From Elusimicrobiota bacterium (lineage in GTDB: Bacteria; Elusimicrobiota; Elusimicrobia; JACQJN01): 16,704 bases of DNA. The notes under the pieces are model-generated. The model was not told the origin of the DNA. It made no database searches and saw only the letters and a program-made list of their open reading frames with translations. Of this stretch, positions 6,094 through 12,969 are shown piece after piece. Every line of letters begins with the position of its first letter. Within the stretch, counting starts at the first letter, position 1. The DNA lies in NCBI GenBank assembly GCA_016205045.1, contig JACQJM010000231.1, forward strand, positions 1-16,704, given 5' to 3'. The position numbers and the translations under genes are program-made.

Positions 6094-6996
6094 TTATTCC
6101 TGCAATCCAGGAAGCACAAATTGAATGGGTCGGTCCCGGTTGGGAACGTACTTAGTGACCTCGAAAGTAAATCCCTTACACATGGCGGTTTCCCTGGCCT
6201 TGGGATCCTGACAGATGAACCCTGGCAGCTTTGCAGGGCGGGTCTTGACCGTCAGGGTCACCACGTTCCACACCTGCGTTCGATTCACTCGAACCATGTC
6301 GGAATCGTTGCAGTTGGACAAATCCAAGAAGTCGCGCACCGAAGGCTTGTTGCAGCCCAAGTAATTCTTCGTCTTGGCCACGATATCGTTGCGCAAGGTG
6401 CTGTTATCCCAACCCACATGCAGGTAATGACGGTGGGATTCCAGTTGCCATCTTCGCGCGGCATAGAAAGAAGCGATCTCCATCTTTTGCACCAACACCA
6501 GCAACGAAAATACCTTGGCGAACAGAAAGACGAAGAACATAAACAGAGGAAAAAGGAGCACGACTTCTGTCGTGGCCTGTCCACGACGGGAGAGATGAGG
6601 GACGAGGGATGAGGGATGAGCCGAATCCGCGTCAGCCTTGTTACTCAGAGAAGCAACAAGTCCAGAAAGCATTCGGCTAATTTCATTAAGTTCTTCTAAA
6701 AGCTCGTTATAGTTGTCTTTTGACAAGTATCCCAAATTCAAGGATATCTCTAAACAAGCGTCCAATTCACTGACAGATCCACGTGCAATGTAAAGGAATT
6801 GTAAATATTCTTTAACACTCTTTCTGGCCGCTCCTTCCGCAATATTTAGCGGAATTGAGGTTGCAGCTCTACGCATTTGACTAGTCAAGCCATAAGTTTC
6901 CTGAGAAGGGAAGTCTCTCGTGTGGCGATAAACTTTAGATACCCATTGAATACTTCTCTTCCACACTTCTAGCTTTGCATGGGGTCGTTCACTCAT
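6094..6996 (-). CDS. Four-helix-bundle (S23/IVS-type) domain fused in frame to a TadE-like pseudopilin
   Basis: A 300-residue frame joining two unrelated parts. Residues 1 to about 118 are an S23/IVS-type four-helix-bundle protein, recognised by KLEVWKRSI, then AATSIPLNIAEGAARKS, then GSVSELDACLEI. Residues about 119-135 are translation of an ATGAG-type repeat (AHPSSLVPHLS). From RRGQATTEVV onward it is TadE-like: a prepilin-type motif with Gly before the cut and Glu at +5 (G/QATTE), a hydrophobic helix (VVLLFPLFMFFVFLF), then a Cys-containing extracytoplasmic domain. I find no ATG, GTG or TTG in frame between the four-helix part and RRGQ, so the pilin part has no start of its own. The product is either a real fusion or a TadE gene disabled by insertion. 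Downstream lies the ftsH-like gene; upstream is the TadG-like gene. Confidence 0.82.
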   Translation of the reverse strand: MSERPHAKLEVWKRSIQWVSKVYRHTRDFPSQETYGLTSQMRRAATSIPLNIAEGAARKSVKEYLQFLYIARGSVSELDACLEISLNLGYLSKDNYNELLEELNEISRMLSGLVASLSNKADADSAHPSSLVPHLSRRGQATTEVVLLFPLFMFFVFLFAKVFSLLVLVQKMEIASFYAARRWQLESHRHYLHVGWDNSTLRNDIVAKTKNYLGCNKPSVRDFLDLSNCNDSDMVRVNRTQVWNVVTLTVKTRPAKLPGFICQDPKARETAMCKGFTFEVTKYVPNRDRPIQFVLPGLQE

Positions 6997-7020
6997 AACT
7001 CATCTCTCATATCTCATCCC
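6590..7020 (-). mobile_element. Complete four-helix-bundle element with heptamer-repeat inverted ends
   Basis: About 431 bp. On the minus strand it opens with tandem ATGAGNN heptamers (6991-7020), carries the four-helix-bundle ORF from ATG 6996, and closes with the opposite arm (6590-6620, CTCATCCCTCATCCCTCGTC...). The first G of the arm completes the TAG stop of the TadG-like gene. The ORF reads through the closing arm into the TadE-like gene. S23-type proteins are known as the product of intervening sequences in 23S rRNA genes; here the element lies between protein genes. Its mobility is inferred from the shorter relatives in this window. Confidence 0.75.
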
Positions 7021-8144
7021 TACGGATACAGCCTCGTTTGAAACTTAGGCGTGGGGCTGGGCTCCCCGTTTTTCTCCTCATTCCACACCACCCCCCCATC
7101 CGAGCTCACCGTAGCATGAACATAAGGTTTGAAGGCCTTCAAATCCACATTAAAATAGTTTTCTCCGGGAGGGTCCCAGCTCTGCCGGACATCGTAGCTG
7201 CCCCGCTTCATGCCCAATCGGTCTAGCTGCCTTTTGGGAACCGTGGCCAACTGAAAAAGCCCGTCCGTGTTATTTTCCGTGAGATCGATGGCATTGTTAT
7301 TGGCATCACAATTACAAACGATGGGGGCGGGATTAAAAGGATTTTGAGGGGTGTAGGTACGTCCCCACAACTGTATCTTCTTGATCTTGTGGAGATTCGC
7401 CTGCAAGGGATCGCGCGTAAAAGTAGACGCTCCCTCCCAGCCGCAGTTGTTGACCCCGGAACAATCTCCCGAGTTGAGCCAGTAGGATTTACGGAAGAAG
7501 TTGGCCTCGCGGGTGAGCCTCTTAAACACGGACCACTGGGCATCCTCTACGGAACCCAACAAGGAATATATCTGGGCATAGAGCTTGTAGAACTCCACCG
7601 CGTCCTGGTAGCTGATCCAGAAGTCCTGGGCGTTTTGTTGGGTGATAAAATCAAACGTTCCCAGATTCCTGGAGCTCAAATCCTCCCCGTCTTCATACTT
7701 CAAACGGTTAAAGCCTTCCCCGCGAGGAGAATTGCCGTCATCGTAACGGATATCCCAGCGTTTCTGACGGTCCAGTTCTCCCACCCCATCTGCCTGTTTT
7801 GTCTTGGGAAATGCCGCGTTGGCGTACAGCTCATCATAAAGAATGGCATCGGTGGTGTTGTTGGTCCGCGGGATTTTGATGGGATTGGCCCCTCCCAATG
7901 TTTCCTTGAAAATACGGTGAGGAAACGCCCCGTTGACATAGGCCGTGCGGTTTAAAAAATCGGAGTAGTTGGTCATCTCGATAAAAGACGCGGCATCCAA
8001 GGCAAATTGATGCCGTATCTTCTCACGAGAAATCTTGGCTGTTTCAAAAATCAAATAGATGAAAATAACAAAGCAAGGCAGGAGAAAGAATGCGGGAATG
8101 AGGATTTGTCCGCGCCGGGACAACCTCGGAAAAAGACACTTCAT
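7020..8144 (-). CDS. TadG-like pilus-associated membrane protein
   Basis: 374 residues from the ATG at 8144, with AGAGGA at a suitable distance. The N-terminus (LSRRGQILIPAFFLLPCF) has the arginine pair, Gly and hydrophobic helix (about residues 13-33) typical of TadE/TadG-like proteins. It continues with ETAKISREKIRHQFALDAASF, the heptad-like region after the helix. Unlike the TadE-like neighbour it lacks Glu at +5 after the Gly, so prepilin-peptidase cutting is doubtful. The C-terminal 300 residues are a soluble extracytoplasmic domain, with two Cys near CSGVNNCGW and two at CNCD. Its stop TAG is completed by the first G of the inserted element, so the native C-terminus may have been changed. 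It forms one unit with the TadE-like gene. TadG-like is my best reading, from the N-terminus only. Confidence 0.66.
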   Translation of the reverse strand: MKCLFPRLSRRGQILIPAFFLLPCFVIFIYLIFETAKISREKIRHQFALDAASFIEMTNYSDFLNRTAYVNGAFPHRIFKETLGGANPIKIPRTNNTTDAILYDELYANAAFPKTKQADGVGELDRQKRWDIRYDDGNSPRGEGFNRLKYEDGEDLSSRNLGTFDFITQQNAQDFWISYQDAVEFYKLYAQIYSLLGSVEDAQWSVFKRLTREANFFRKSYWLNSGDCSGVNNCGWEGASTFTRDPLQANLHKIKKIQLWGRTYTPQNPFNPAPIVCNCDANNNAIDLTENNTDGLFQLATVPKRQLDRLGMKRGSYDVRQSWDPPGENYFNVDLKAFKPYVHATVSSDGGVVWNEEKNGEPSPTPKFQTRLYP

Positions 8145-8199
8145 GGAGATATTCCTCTTATATTGGTATACCAGGAAAAGGGTAAAAATTCCAGTCCGA

Positions 8200-8217
8200 A
8201 TTCCCTTGCAAGGGAAT
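8200..8217. promoter_or_regulatory. 18-bp perfect palindrome upstream of the TadG-like gene
   Basis: ATTCCCTTGCAAGGGAAT is perfectly symmetric and lies 56 bases upstream of the TadG-like start. A second palindrome, TGGTATACCA, follows at 8164-8173. Together they could be operator sites in the leader of this unit. No clear sigma70 or sigma54 promoter could be placed next to them. Confidence 0.4.
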
Positions 8218-8325
8218 CGCCCTAGGGGCCACCGCTTCCTCGTTTGCCCCCCTCAAGATTGTTATTGCAGGAAGTGGTGGGACAAGTACCTGCTCGAGAG
8301 AAAAAAAACTAGGAAAGATAAAGGC

Positions 8326-8351
8326 AAAAACGCTTAGGGACCGTGGTCCCT
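8326..8351 (-). terminator. Possible intrinsic terminator after the NarL-type regulator gene
   Basis: AGGGACC and GGTCCCT (8336-8351) form a hairpin that overlaps the stop codon of the regulator. On the minus strand five T residues follow after a five-base gap (8326-8330). The loop is very tight, so this is a weak call. It would separate the regulatory cluster from the TadG/TadE unit. Confidence 0.4.
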
Positions 8352-9019
8352 TACGTGGAGGTGTCTTCCGCGGAGATAAGGCCCATCTCGATCCCCTTGA
8401 CCACCGCTTCGGTGCGGTTGCTCACTTCCAGTTTTTGGAAGATGGAGTTGAGGTGGTTTTTGACTGTCTTAACGCTGCACTCTAAAAACTTGGCGATCTC
8501 CTTGTTGGCTTTTCCGCGGCCCAAAAGAGCTAATACACGGATTTCGGTCTTGGTGAGGGCCACCAAGGAAGCCTCGGCGCTGGCTGTGCCCATCTGGCGC
8601 AGCCCCGCGATCAGCTTGCTCATCACCCCTTGAGGGATCATCACTCCCTCGTGAGCGAAGGTTTTCAACGCATTCACCAACTCGGAAGCGGGAAGCATCT
8701 TGGAGAGATACCCGTTGGCCCCGGCCTGGATGGCTTCCATGACATGGGCTTCATCCTCAAAACTCGAGAGCATCAATACGTTGGTGTTGGGGCAGTCCTT
8801 GCGGATTTGCCGGGTCGCAGACACCCCGTCCATCTGGGGAAGCTTGATGTCCATCAGGATCACATCCGGCCTGAGCTTTTTAGCCAAGCGAACCGCCTCG
8901 GGGCCATCGGCGGCTTCTCCAATGACTTCAATGCCCTTTTCCCCTTCTAAAAGATCTTTGATGCCTTCTCTAAAAAGGGTTTGATCGTCTGCAATGAGAA
9001 CGCTTACTTTCTTTTTCAT
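8351..9019 (-). CDS. NarL/FixJ-family response regulator
   Basis: 222 residues. The N-terminal receiver has the acidic pair Asp11-Asp12, phosphoacceptor Asp57 (VILMDIKLP), Ser85 and Lys107, so it should be phosphorylated normally. The C-terminal LuxR-type helix-turn-helix spans about residues 155-213 (LTKTEIRVLALLGRGKANKEIAKFLECS and the recognition helix KTVKNHLNSIFQKL). It is a DNA-binding transcription factor. It is the last gene of the regulatory cluster and the first upstream of the TadG-like gene, so control of the pilus-like genes is plausible but not shown. The Shine-Dalgarno is weak; the 173-bp space before it carries a promoter-like sequence and a stem-loop. Confidence 0.92.
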   Translation of the reverse strand: MKKKVSVLIADDQTLFREGIKDLLEGEKGIEVIGEAADGPEAVRLAKKLRPDVILMDIKLPQMDGVSATRQIRKDCPNTNVLMLSSFEDEAHVMEAIQAGANGYLSKMLPASELVNALKTFAHEGVMIPQGVMSKLIAGLRQMGTASAEASLVALTKTEIRVLALLGRGKANKEIAKFLECSVKTVKNHLNSIFQKLEVSNRTEAVVKGIEMGLISAEDTST

Positions 9020-9066
9020 GATGGTTAGTAAATCCAGCCTTTGGAAGGATATTTGGACATTTGGTC

Positions 9067-9098
9067 AGAGTTTCCCTAAGCGGTACTTCAAGGAAACC
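9067..9098. promoter_or_regulatory. Stem-loop in the leader of the NarL-type regulator
   Basis: AGAGTTTCC and GGAAACCCT pair with one mismatch around a 14-base loop, downstream of the predicted promoter and 48 bases before the start codon. It would sit in the 5' untranslated region of the transcript. Function unknown; it could be an operator or an RNA structure. Confidence 0.3.
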
Positions 9099-9104
9099 CT
9101 AAGA

Positions 9105-9133
9105 ATCCTAGCATGTTAATATTCGGAAATCAA
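9105..9133 (-). promoter_or_regulatory. Predicted promoter for the NarL-type regulator
   Basis: On the minus strand TTGATT (9128-9133), a 17-base spacer ending in TGC, then TAGGAT (9105-9110). The TG one base before the -10 makes it an extended -10 type. Each hexamer matches the consensus at four of six positions, so this is moderate at best. Confidence 0.4.
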
Positions 9134-9192
9134 CCAACGCACTCAATAAAAGTCAATGAGTTGGGGAAAGTTTTAACGGGTCGTTGCAAAAA

Positions 9193-10326
9193 CTAGGCCG
9201 GTACGCGTTCTGAAACAGGAACGATAAAATGGAAGGTGGCCCCTTTGCCCACCCCCTCGCTTTCCACCCAAATTTTTCCCCCGTGGCTCTGGATGATCTC
9301 GCGCGAGATGGAGAGTCCCAATCCCAACCGTCCGTGAGCGGATTTTCCGCTCTCGGCTTGATAAAAACTTTGGAAAAGCCGAGGTAAATCTTTAGGGTCG
9401 ATTCCCTCCCCTGAGTCCTGAATGGCGATGTGCACCTCCTGGGGTCCCTGGGAAGTCACCGACACGAGGATTTTTCCATCGCGGGGGGTGTGCCGAATGG
9501 AATTTTCCAAAAGGTTCAAAAACACCTGGGAAAGCCTCTTGCGATCGGCGGAAATCGGGGGCAATCCCGGAGCGATCTGGTCCGAAATCTCTATTCCTTT
9601 TGAAATAGCTCTCCCCCGAGCTCCCAGAAGAAGCTCATCCACCATCTTATCCAGCTCAAAAGAGGTCCTTTCCAGTCGGAATTTTCCTTGCTCGATAGAG
9701 GCCCAGTCCACCAGATCTCCAATCAAGCGGGAAATCTGGCCTATCCCGCTGGAGATGTACTGAATCTTTTTCTTCTGCTCCTGGCTGGGAAAAAAGGTGT
9801 CGCACAGCATGTCGAAACTCACCTGAAGCGTCATGAGGGAATTAGAGAGGTCATGAGAAGCCATGGAGAGAAATTTGGATTTCATGTTGTTGAGGTGGGT
9901 GAGCTGCTCATTGGAGTTTTGAAGCTCGGTGATCAACCGGCGGTTTTCCTGCTGTAGCCGCAGCTTCTCCAGGGCCTTGGCAATCGCCCGTTTGAGGTAA
10001 TTAAAATCTACCGGCTTGATCAAGAAATCGTACACCGACTCCTGGATGGCCTTTACCGCGATATCCAAAGAAGCGTGCGCCGTCATCATCAGGATTTGAC
10101 TCTCGGCGTTGACCTTGCGGATGTCCCGCACCACATCCAAGCCCGTCTTATCCGGGGAGAGATTAAAATCCATCAAGATGACATCGTAAAAAGCGCTGAC
10201 CACCGCTTGCATGGCCTGCTTGCCATCGGCCGCTTCGGCAACGGTGTAGCCTTCCATCTCCAGAAGATCCTTAAGCGTCTCCCGCAGATTGTCGTCGTCG
10301 TCTACGACCAGGATTTTAGGGTTCAT
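9193..10326 (-). CDS. Soluble receiver-histidine kinase hybrid (response regulator fused to HisKA/HATPase)
   Basis: 377 residues from the ATG at 10326; a longer frame would start at a TTG inside a repeat. Domain order: receiver at about 1-120 with Asp9-Asp12, phosphoacceptor Asp53 (VILMDFNLS), Thr82 and Lys104; a coiled-coil linker; HisKA with His158 (MASHDLSNSL); HATPase_c with N box (LLENSIRHTP), G1 (DSGEGID) and G2 (GRLGLGLSIS). No membrane helix, so it is cytoplasmic and its kinase is probably controlled by phosphorylation of its own receiver, as in phosphorelays. It follows the membrane histidine kinase directly, separated only by a repeat element. No Shine-Dalgarno is visible, since the element arm ends about seven bases before the ATG. 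The likely input is the upstream kinase and the likely output the NarL-type regulator (inference). Confidence 0.9.
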   Translation of the reverse strand: MNPKILVVDDDDNLRETLKDLLEMEGYTVAEAADGKQAMQAVVSAFYDVILMDFNLSPDKTGLDVVRDIRKVNAESQILMMTAHASLDIAVKAIQESVYDFLIKPVDFNYLKRAIAKALEKLRLQQENRRLITELQNSNEQLTHLNNMKSKFLSMASHDLSNSLMTLQVSFDMLCDTFFPSQEQKKKIQYISSGIGQISRLIGDLVDWASIEQGKFRLERTSFELDKMVDELLLGARGRAISKGIEISDQIAPGLPPISADRKRLSQVFLNLLENSIRHTPRDGKILVSVTSQGPQEVHIAIQDSGEGIDPKDLPRLFQSFYQAESGKSAHGRLGLGLSISREIIQSHGGKIWVESEGVGKGATFHFIVPVSERVPA

Positions 10327-10332
10327 GTTGAT

Positions 10333-10423
10333 AGGGATGAGGGATGTGATATGAGATATGAGACAACACAAATATATCTTTTAAAATTCTTTCACTCATC
10401 TCTCATCACTCATAACTCATCCC
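10333..10423. mobile_element. Short palindromic relative of the four-helix-bundle element
   Basis: Two arms of ATGAGNN heptamers (10333-10363 and 10394-10423, inverted) surround a 30-base core. On the minus strand the core begins ATGAGTGAAAGAATT (MSERI), matching the first codons of the complete element (ATGAGTGAACGACCC, MSERP). It therefore looks like an internally deleted copy. It supplies the last Gly codon and TGA stop of the histidine kinase gene and ends just before the hybrid kinase start. Confidence 0.7.
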
Positions 10424-12327
10424 TTGGGGGCCTGCACCGTGCTGGGCTTGGCCGCCAAAGGTAAATACAACTTAAAAATCGTTCCTTTTCCTATGGTGGT
10501 GTCCACCTCCACCTTGCCTTGGTGCCGGTCCAGAACTTTCCGCACCACCGCCAATCCCAACCCCGTCCCCCTGGCCTTGGTGGTAAAGAATGGGGTGAAA
10601 ATTTTCTCTAAAACTTCCGGGGGGATGCCGGGCCCGGTATCGGAGACATCCAGGCACACCCAGCCCCGCTCCACCACCGCCGTGACTATCTTGAGTATTC
10701 CGCCATTGGGCATCACCTCTATGCCGTTCCCAATAAGATTGCGCAAGCACTGCTTCATTTCATCGGGATCAATGAACACCACGGGATTTTCAGGGCTTAG
10801 ATCCCGCACGAGTTGGATGTGGGAAGGGAAAGGGTAGCTGGATATAAGCTCTTCGATAAAATCGTTTAAGGACTGCAGCTCGGGCTTGAGCTCGCGAGTG
10901 CGGGCGAACGTCAAAATTTCGCTGATAATGCCGTTGGCCTGTTGAATCTCCGACTCAATAATGGAGATATGCTTGGAAATTTTGGGGTCGACATCCCCCA
11001 GGGCGGACAGCTTAGTCTTGATGAAATATACCGAGTTGTTGATGACCGCCAAGGGATTTCGAATCTCGTGGCTCACCACAGAAGCCATCTGTCCGATAGC
11101 CGCCAGTTTCTCTTTTTTGATCAGCTCATCCTGGGCCGCCCGCAGCTCCCGAGTCCGGGCCTCCACCCGGTTCTCCAAGGTACGGTTAAACCTCTCCACA
11201 TCCTCCTTGGCCCGCACCAGTTCCGCGGTTTTTCCTTTAAGGGAGTCGCTCATTTGGCTGAAGGTCTGGGCCAACTCCCCTATCTCGTCGTTGGGCATCC
11301 CCAACTGAGGCAAATCCTCAAACTCTCCTCGTCCTAGTTTGACCGCCGCTTCCTTGAGGGTTTGGATAGGCTGCGTGATCAGCAAGGAAACCAAGAAGCT
11401 GAACAGCAAGACCAAAAATCCCATGCCCAGAAAAACAATGGATATCTTTCTCTTCATCTCCTGGGCTGTTTGGTATGCCACGGTGACGGGTTCTTGGACA
11501 TACACCACCCATTCCAAATCTTTCACCGTGGAGAACGCGCCCAAAAATCGCTCCTGATTGGGCAGGATGATCTCCCCCCCACCCTGGTGTTCATCGTGGG
11601 TCAAGAGGATGTCCAATATCTCCTTGGGAAGCTTGGCGTCGGGACGGAATACCTGTTTAGGATCGGAATGAGCAATTAAAAATCCGGGAGGGTCAATCCC
11701 GATCACCGCGGCTCGGCTCGGCCCCTGCTCGGGAAAAGCTTGCTTGAGCATAGAGGAAATGCCATTTAAGGAAAGCTTGGCCATCAATATCCCGGAAAGC
11801 CTCGTGGTGGCCGGATTGACGATCTGCACCGCCACCGTCAGGACCGGATAGGAACTTAAAAAACGGTCCAGTTCTCCCACGTATTCCCCTTCCCTCAAGG
11901 CCAGCATGAAAGATCTCTTCTGGGAAAAATCTCTCAACTCAAGACGCCCCGGAAATCTACCCAGCCGAACCAATTCCTGTCCCCTGAGATCAAAGACGGA
12001 AAGTTCCAAGAAGGCCGCATGCAGCTGCATGAGCTGTTCAAAGTTGGCATGCTGCCGCGACGTGTTCATGGCACTAAAATCCTGTATGCGGGCCGCTTCC
12101 ACCAGAATATTTTTGAACGTACTGACGTAGTTGTGCACCGCATCCGAAAATCCGATCGCCAAGGATTTTTGAATGCGGAGAGATTCTTTTTTGAAGGATT
12201 CCTGCGTGAGGTTGATAAGATAGTACCCGATGAAACCGAGGGGACCTAGAGAAATGAGGAGAAACAGGGTGAGGAACTTATAAAAAAGCCTGTAAAAAAG
12301 TTTGCCTGTTTTCCCGGACCGAGCCAT
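10417..12327 (-). CDS. Membrane sensor histidine kinase (Cache-type sensor, HAMP, HisKA, HATPase)
   Basis: 636 residues. First membrane helix at about 16-38, then a roughly 255-residue extracytoplasmic region that reads as a dCache-type sensor (for example YVGELDRFLSSYPVLTVAVQI and the second lobe ending LEWVVYVQEPV). A second helix lies at about 296-318, followed by HAMP and coiled coil. HisKA carries the phosphoacceptor His in SVVSHEIRNPL. The HATPase domain has NLIGNGIEVMP (N box), DTGPGIP (G1), FTPFFTTKARGTGLGL (F and G2). All catalytic motifs are present. GAGG precedes the ATG. The final Gly and TGA come from the ATGAG repeat element. It is preceded by a receiver-only protein and followed by a receiver-kinase hybrid, a layout typical of a phosphorelay. 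The ligand cannot be predicted. Confidence 0.93.
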   Translation of the reverse strand: MARSGKTGKLFYRLFYKFLTLFLLISLGPLGFIGYYLINLTQESFKKESLRIQKSLAIGFSDAVHNYVSTFKNILVEAARIQDFSAMNTSRQHANFEQLMQLHAAFLELSVFDLRGQELVRLGRFPGRLELRDFSQKRSFMLALREGEYVGELDRFLSSYPVLTVAVQIVNPATTRLSGILMAKLSLNGISSMLKQAFPEQGPSRAAVIGIDPPGFLIAHSDPKQVFRPDAKLPKEILDILLTHDEHQGGGEIILPNQERFLGAFSTVKDLEWVVYVQEPVTVAYQTAQEMKRKISIVFLGMGFLVLLFSFLVSLLITQPIQTLKEAAVKLGRGEFEDLPQLGMPNDEIGELAQTFSQMSDSLKGKTAELVRAKEDVERFNRTLENRVEARTRELRAAQDELIKKEKLAAIGQMASVVSHEIRNPLAVINNSVYFIKTKLSALGDVDPKISKHISIIESEIQQANGIISEILTFARTRELKPELQSLNDFIEELISSYPFPSHIQLVRDLSPENPVVFIDPDEMKQCLRNLIGNGIEVMPNGGILKIVTAVVERGWVCLDVSDTGPGIPPEVLEKIFTPFFTTKARGTGLGLAVVRKVLDRHQGKVEVDTTIGKGTIFKLYLPLAAKPSTVQAPKG

Positions 12328-12340
12328 TGTTTTACCTCAG

Positions 12341-12420
12341 TTATGAGGGATGAGGGATGAGGGATGGGGGATGAGGCTCGAAAATAATCTCCCGCTCATA
12401 ACTCATATCTCATATCTCAT
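12341..12420. mobile_element. Short palindromic relative of the four-helix-bundle element
   Basis: Arms at 12341-12375 and 12395-12420 are inverted ATGAGNN heptamer runs around a 19-base core. On the minus strand a frame ATGAGCGGGAGATTATTT (MSGRLF, then SSLIPHPSSLIT) begins as in the complete element and ends in the repeat-encoded tail usual for these proteins. It starts right at the TAA stop of the receiver-only gene and ends 13 bases before the kinase ATG. Confidence 0.65.
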
Positions 12421-12797
12421 TACTTTCCTTTCGCTCGGGACAGGAGCTGGCGGATTCTGGCCGACAACTCCTTTAGATCAAAAGGCTTTGTGATGTAATC
12501 GTCCGCCCCCAGATTAAACCCCTGAGTTTTCTCCTCACTGGATAAAAATCTGCCGGTCATCATGATCAACACCATCTCGCGGGACATTTTCCGCAACTCC
12601 TGACAAATCTGGAATCCACTGGAATCCGGCAATTGAATATCCAGGATCACCACCGTAGGACGTTTAGATTTGGCCGTCTCTAAACCTTCCTTGGCAGATC
12701 CCGCCTGGAGGCAGTTGAATCCGTCCAATTCCAAAACCTCCGCCAGGCTTTCTCTTAAATTGGCATCATCATCTATGACCAGCAGAGTTTCCTTCAT
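12420..12797 (-). CDS. Single-domain response regulator (receiver only)
   Basis: 125 residues, just one receiver domain. The acidic cluster Asp9-Asp11, phosphoacceptor Asp53 (VVILDIQLPD), Thr81 and Lys104 (ITKPFD) are all present, so it should accept phosphate. With no output domain it acts as a shuttle in a phosphorelay or by protein contact. The start has AGAGGA at a good distance. The TAA stop is immediately followed by the arm of a repeat element (TAATGAG). The gene sits directly upstream of the membrane histidine kinase and is probably its partner. Confidence 0.92.
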   Translation of the reverse strand: MKETLLVIDDDANLRESLAEVLELDGFNCLQAGSAKEGLETAKSKRPTVVILDIQLPDSSGFQICQELRKMSREMVLIMMTGRFLSSEEKTQGFNLGADDYITKPFDLKELSARIRQLLSRAKGK

Positions 12798-12815
12798 GGA
12801 GTCCTCTCAGGGAAA

Positions 12816-12964
12816 GTTGATAAGTTAATAAGATGATAAGTTGATAAGTATTTTCTCATGCGACTTTCTCAGTTCGTTCTTCTAAATACGAAATATAACC
12901 ATGCTTTCAATTCCTCAAATCGTTGATATCCCATATAAACTTATGAACTTACCAACTTATCAAC
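12816..12964 (-). mobile_element. Internally deleted four-helix-bundle element with TGATAAGT-repeat ends
   Basis: Inverted arms of octamer-like units (12816-12849 as TGATAAGT repeats; 12937-12964 as the opposite strand) flank an 87-base core. On the minus strand an ATG at 12934 starts MGYQRFEELKAW, the typical N-terminus of S23-type four-helix-bundle proteins, and then runs out after LYFVFRRTN. In another frame the core ends GYISYLEERTEKVA plus TGA (12900-12856), which resembles the usual C-terminus. The middle of the gene is missing and the two ends are out of frame, so this is a non-coding remnant. Confidence 0.72.
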
Positions 12965-12969
12965 TGCTT

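Noticed and set aside
5476..6612. 378-residue open frame on the plus strand
   Set aside because: It is antisense to two supported genes and crosses the REP-like hairpin between them; no domain or ribosome binding site is seen.
8219..8260. Sigma54-type promoter before the TadG-like gene
   Set aside because: A TGG and a GC are present but not at the required ten-base spacing.
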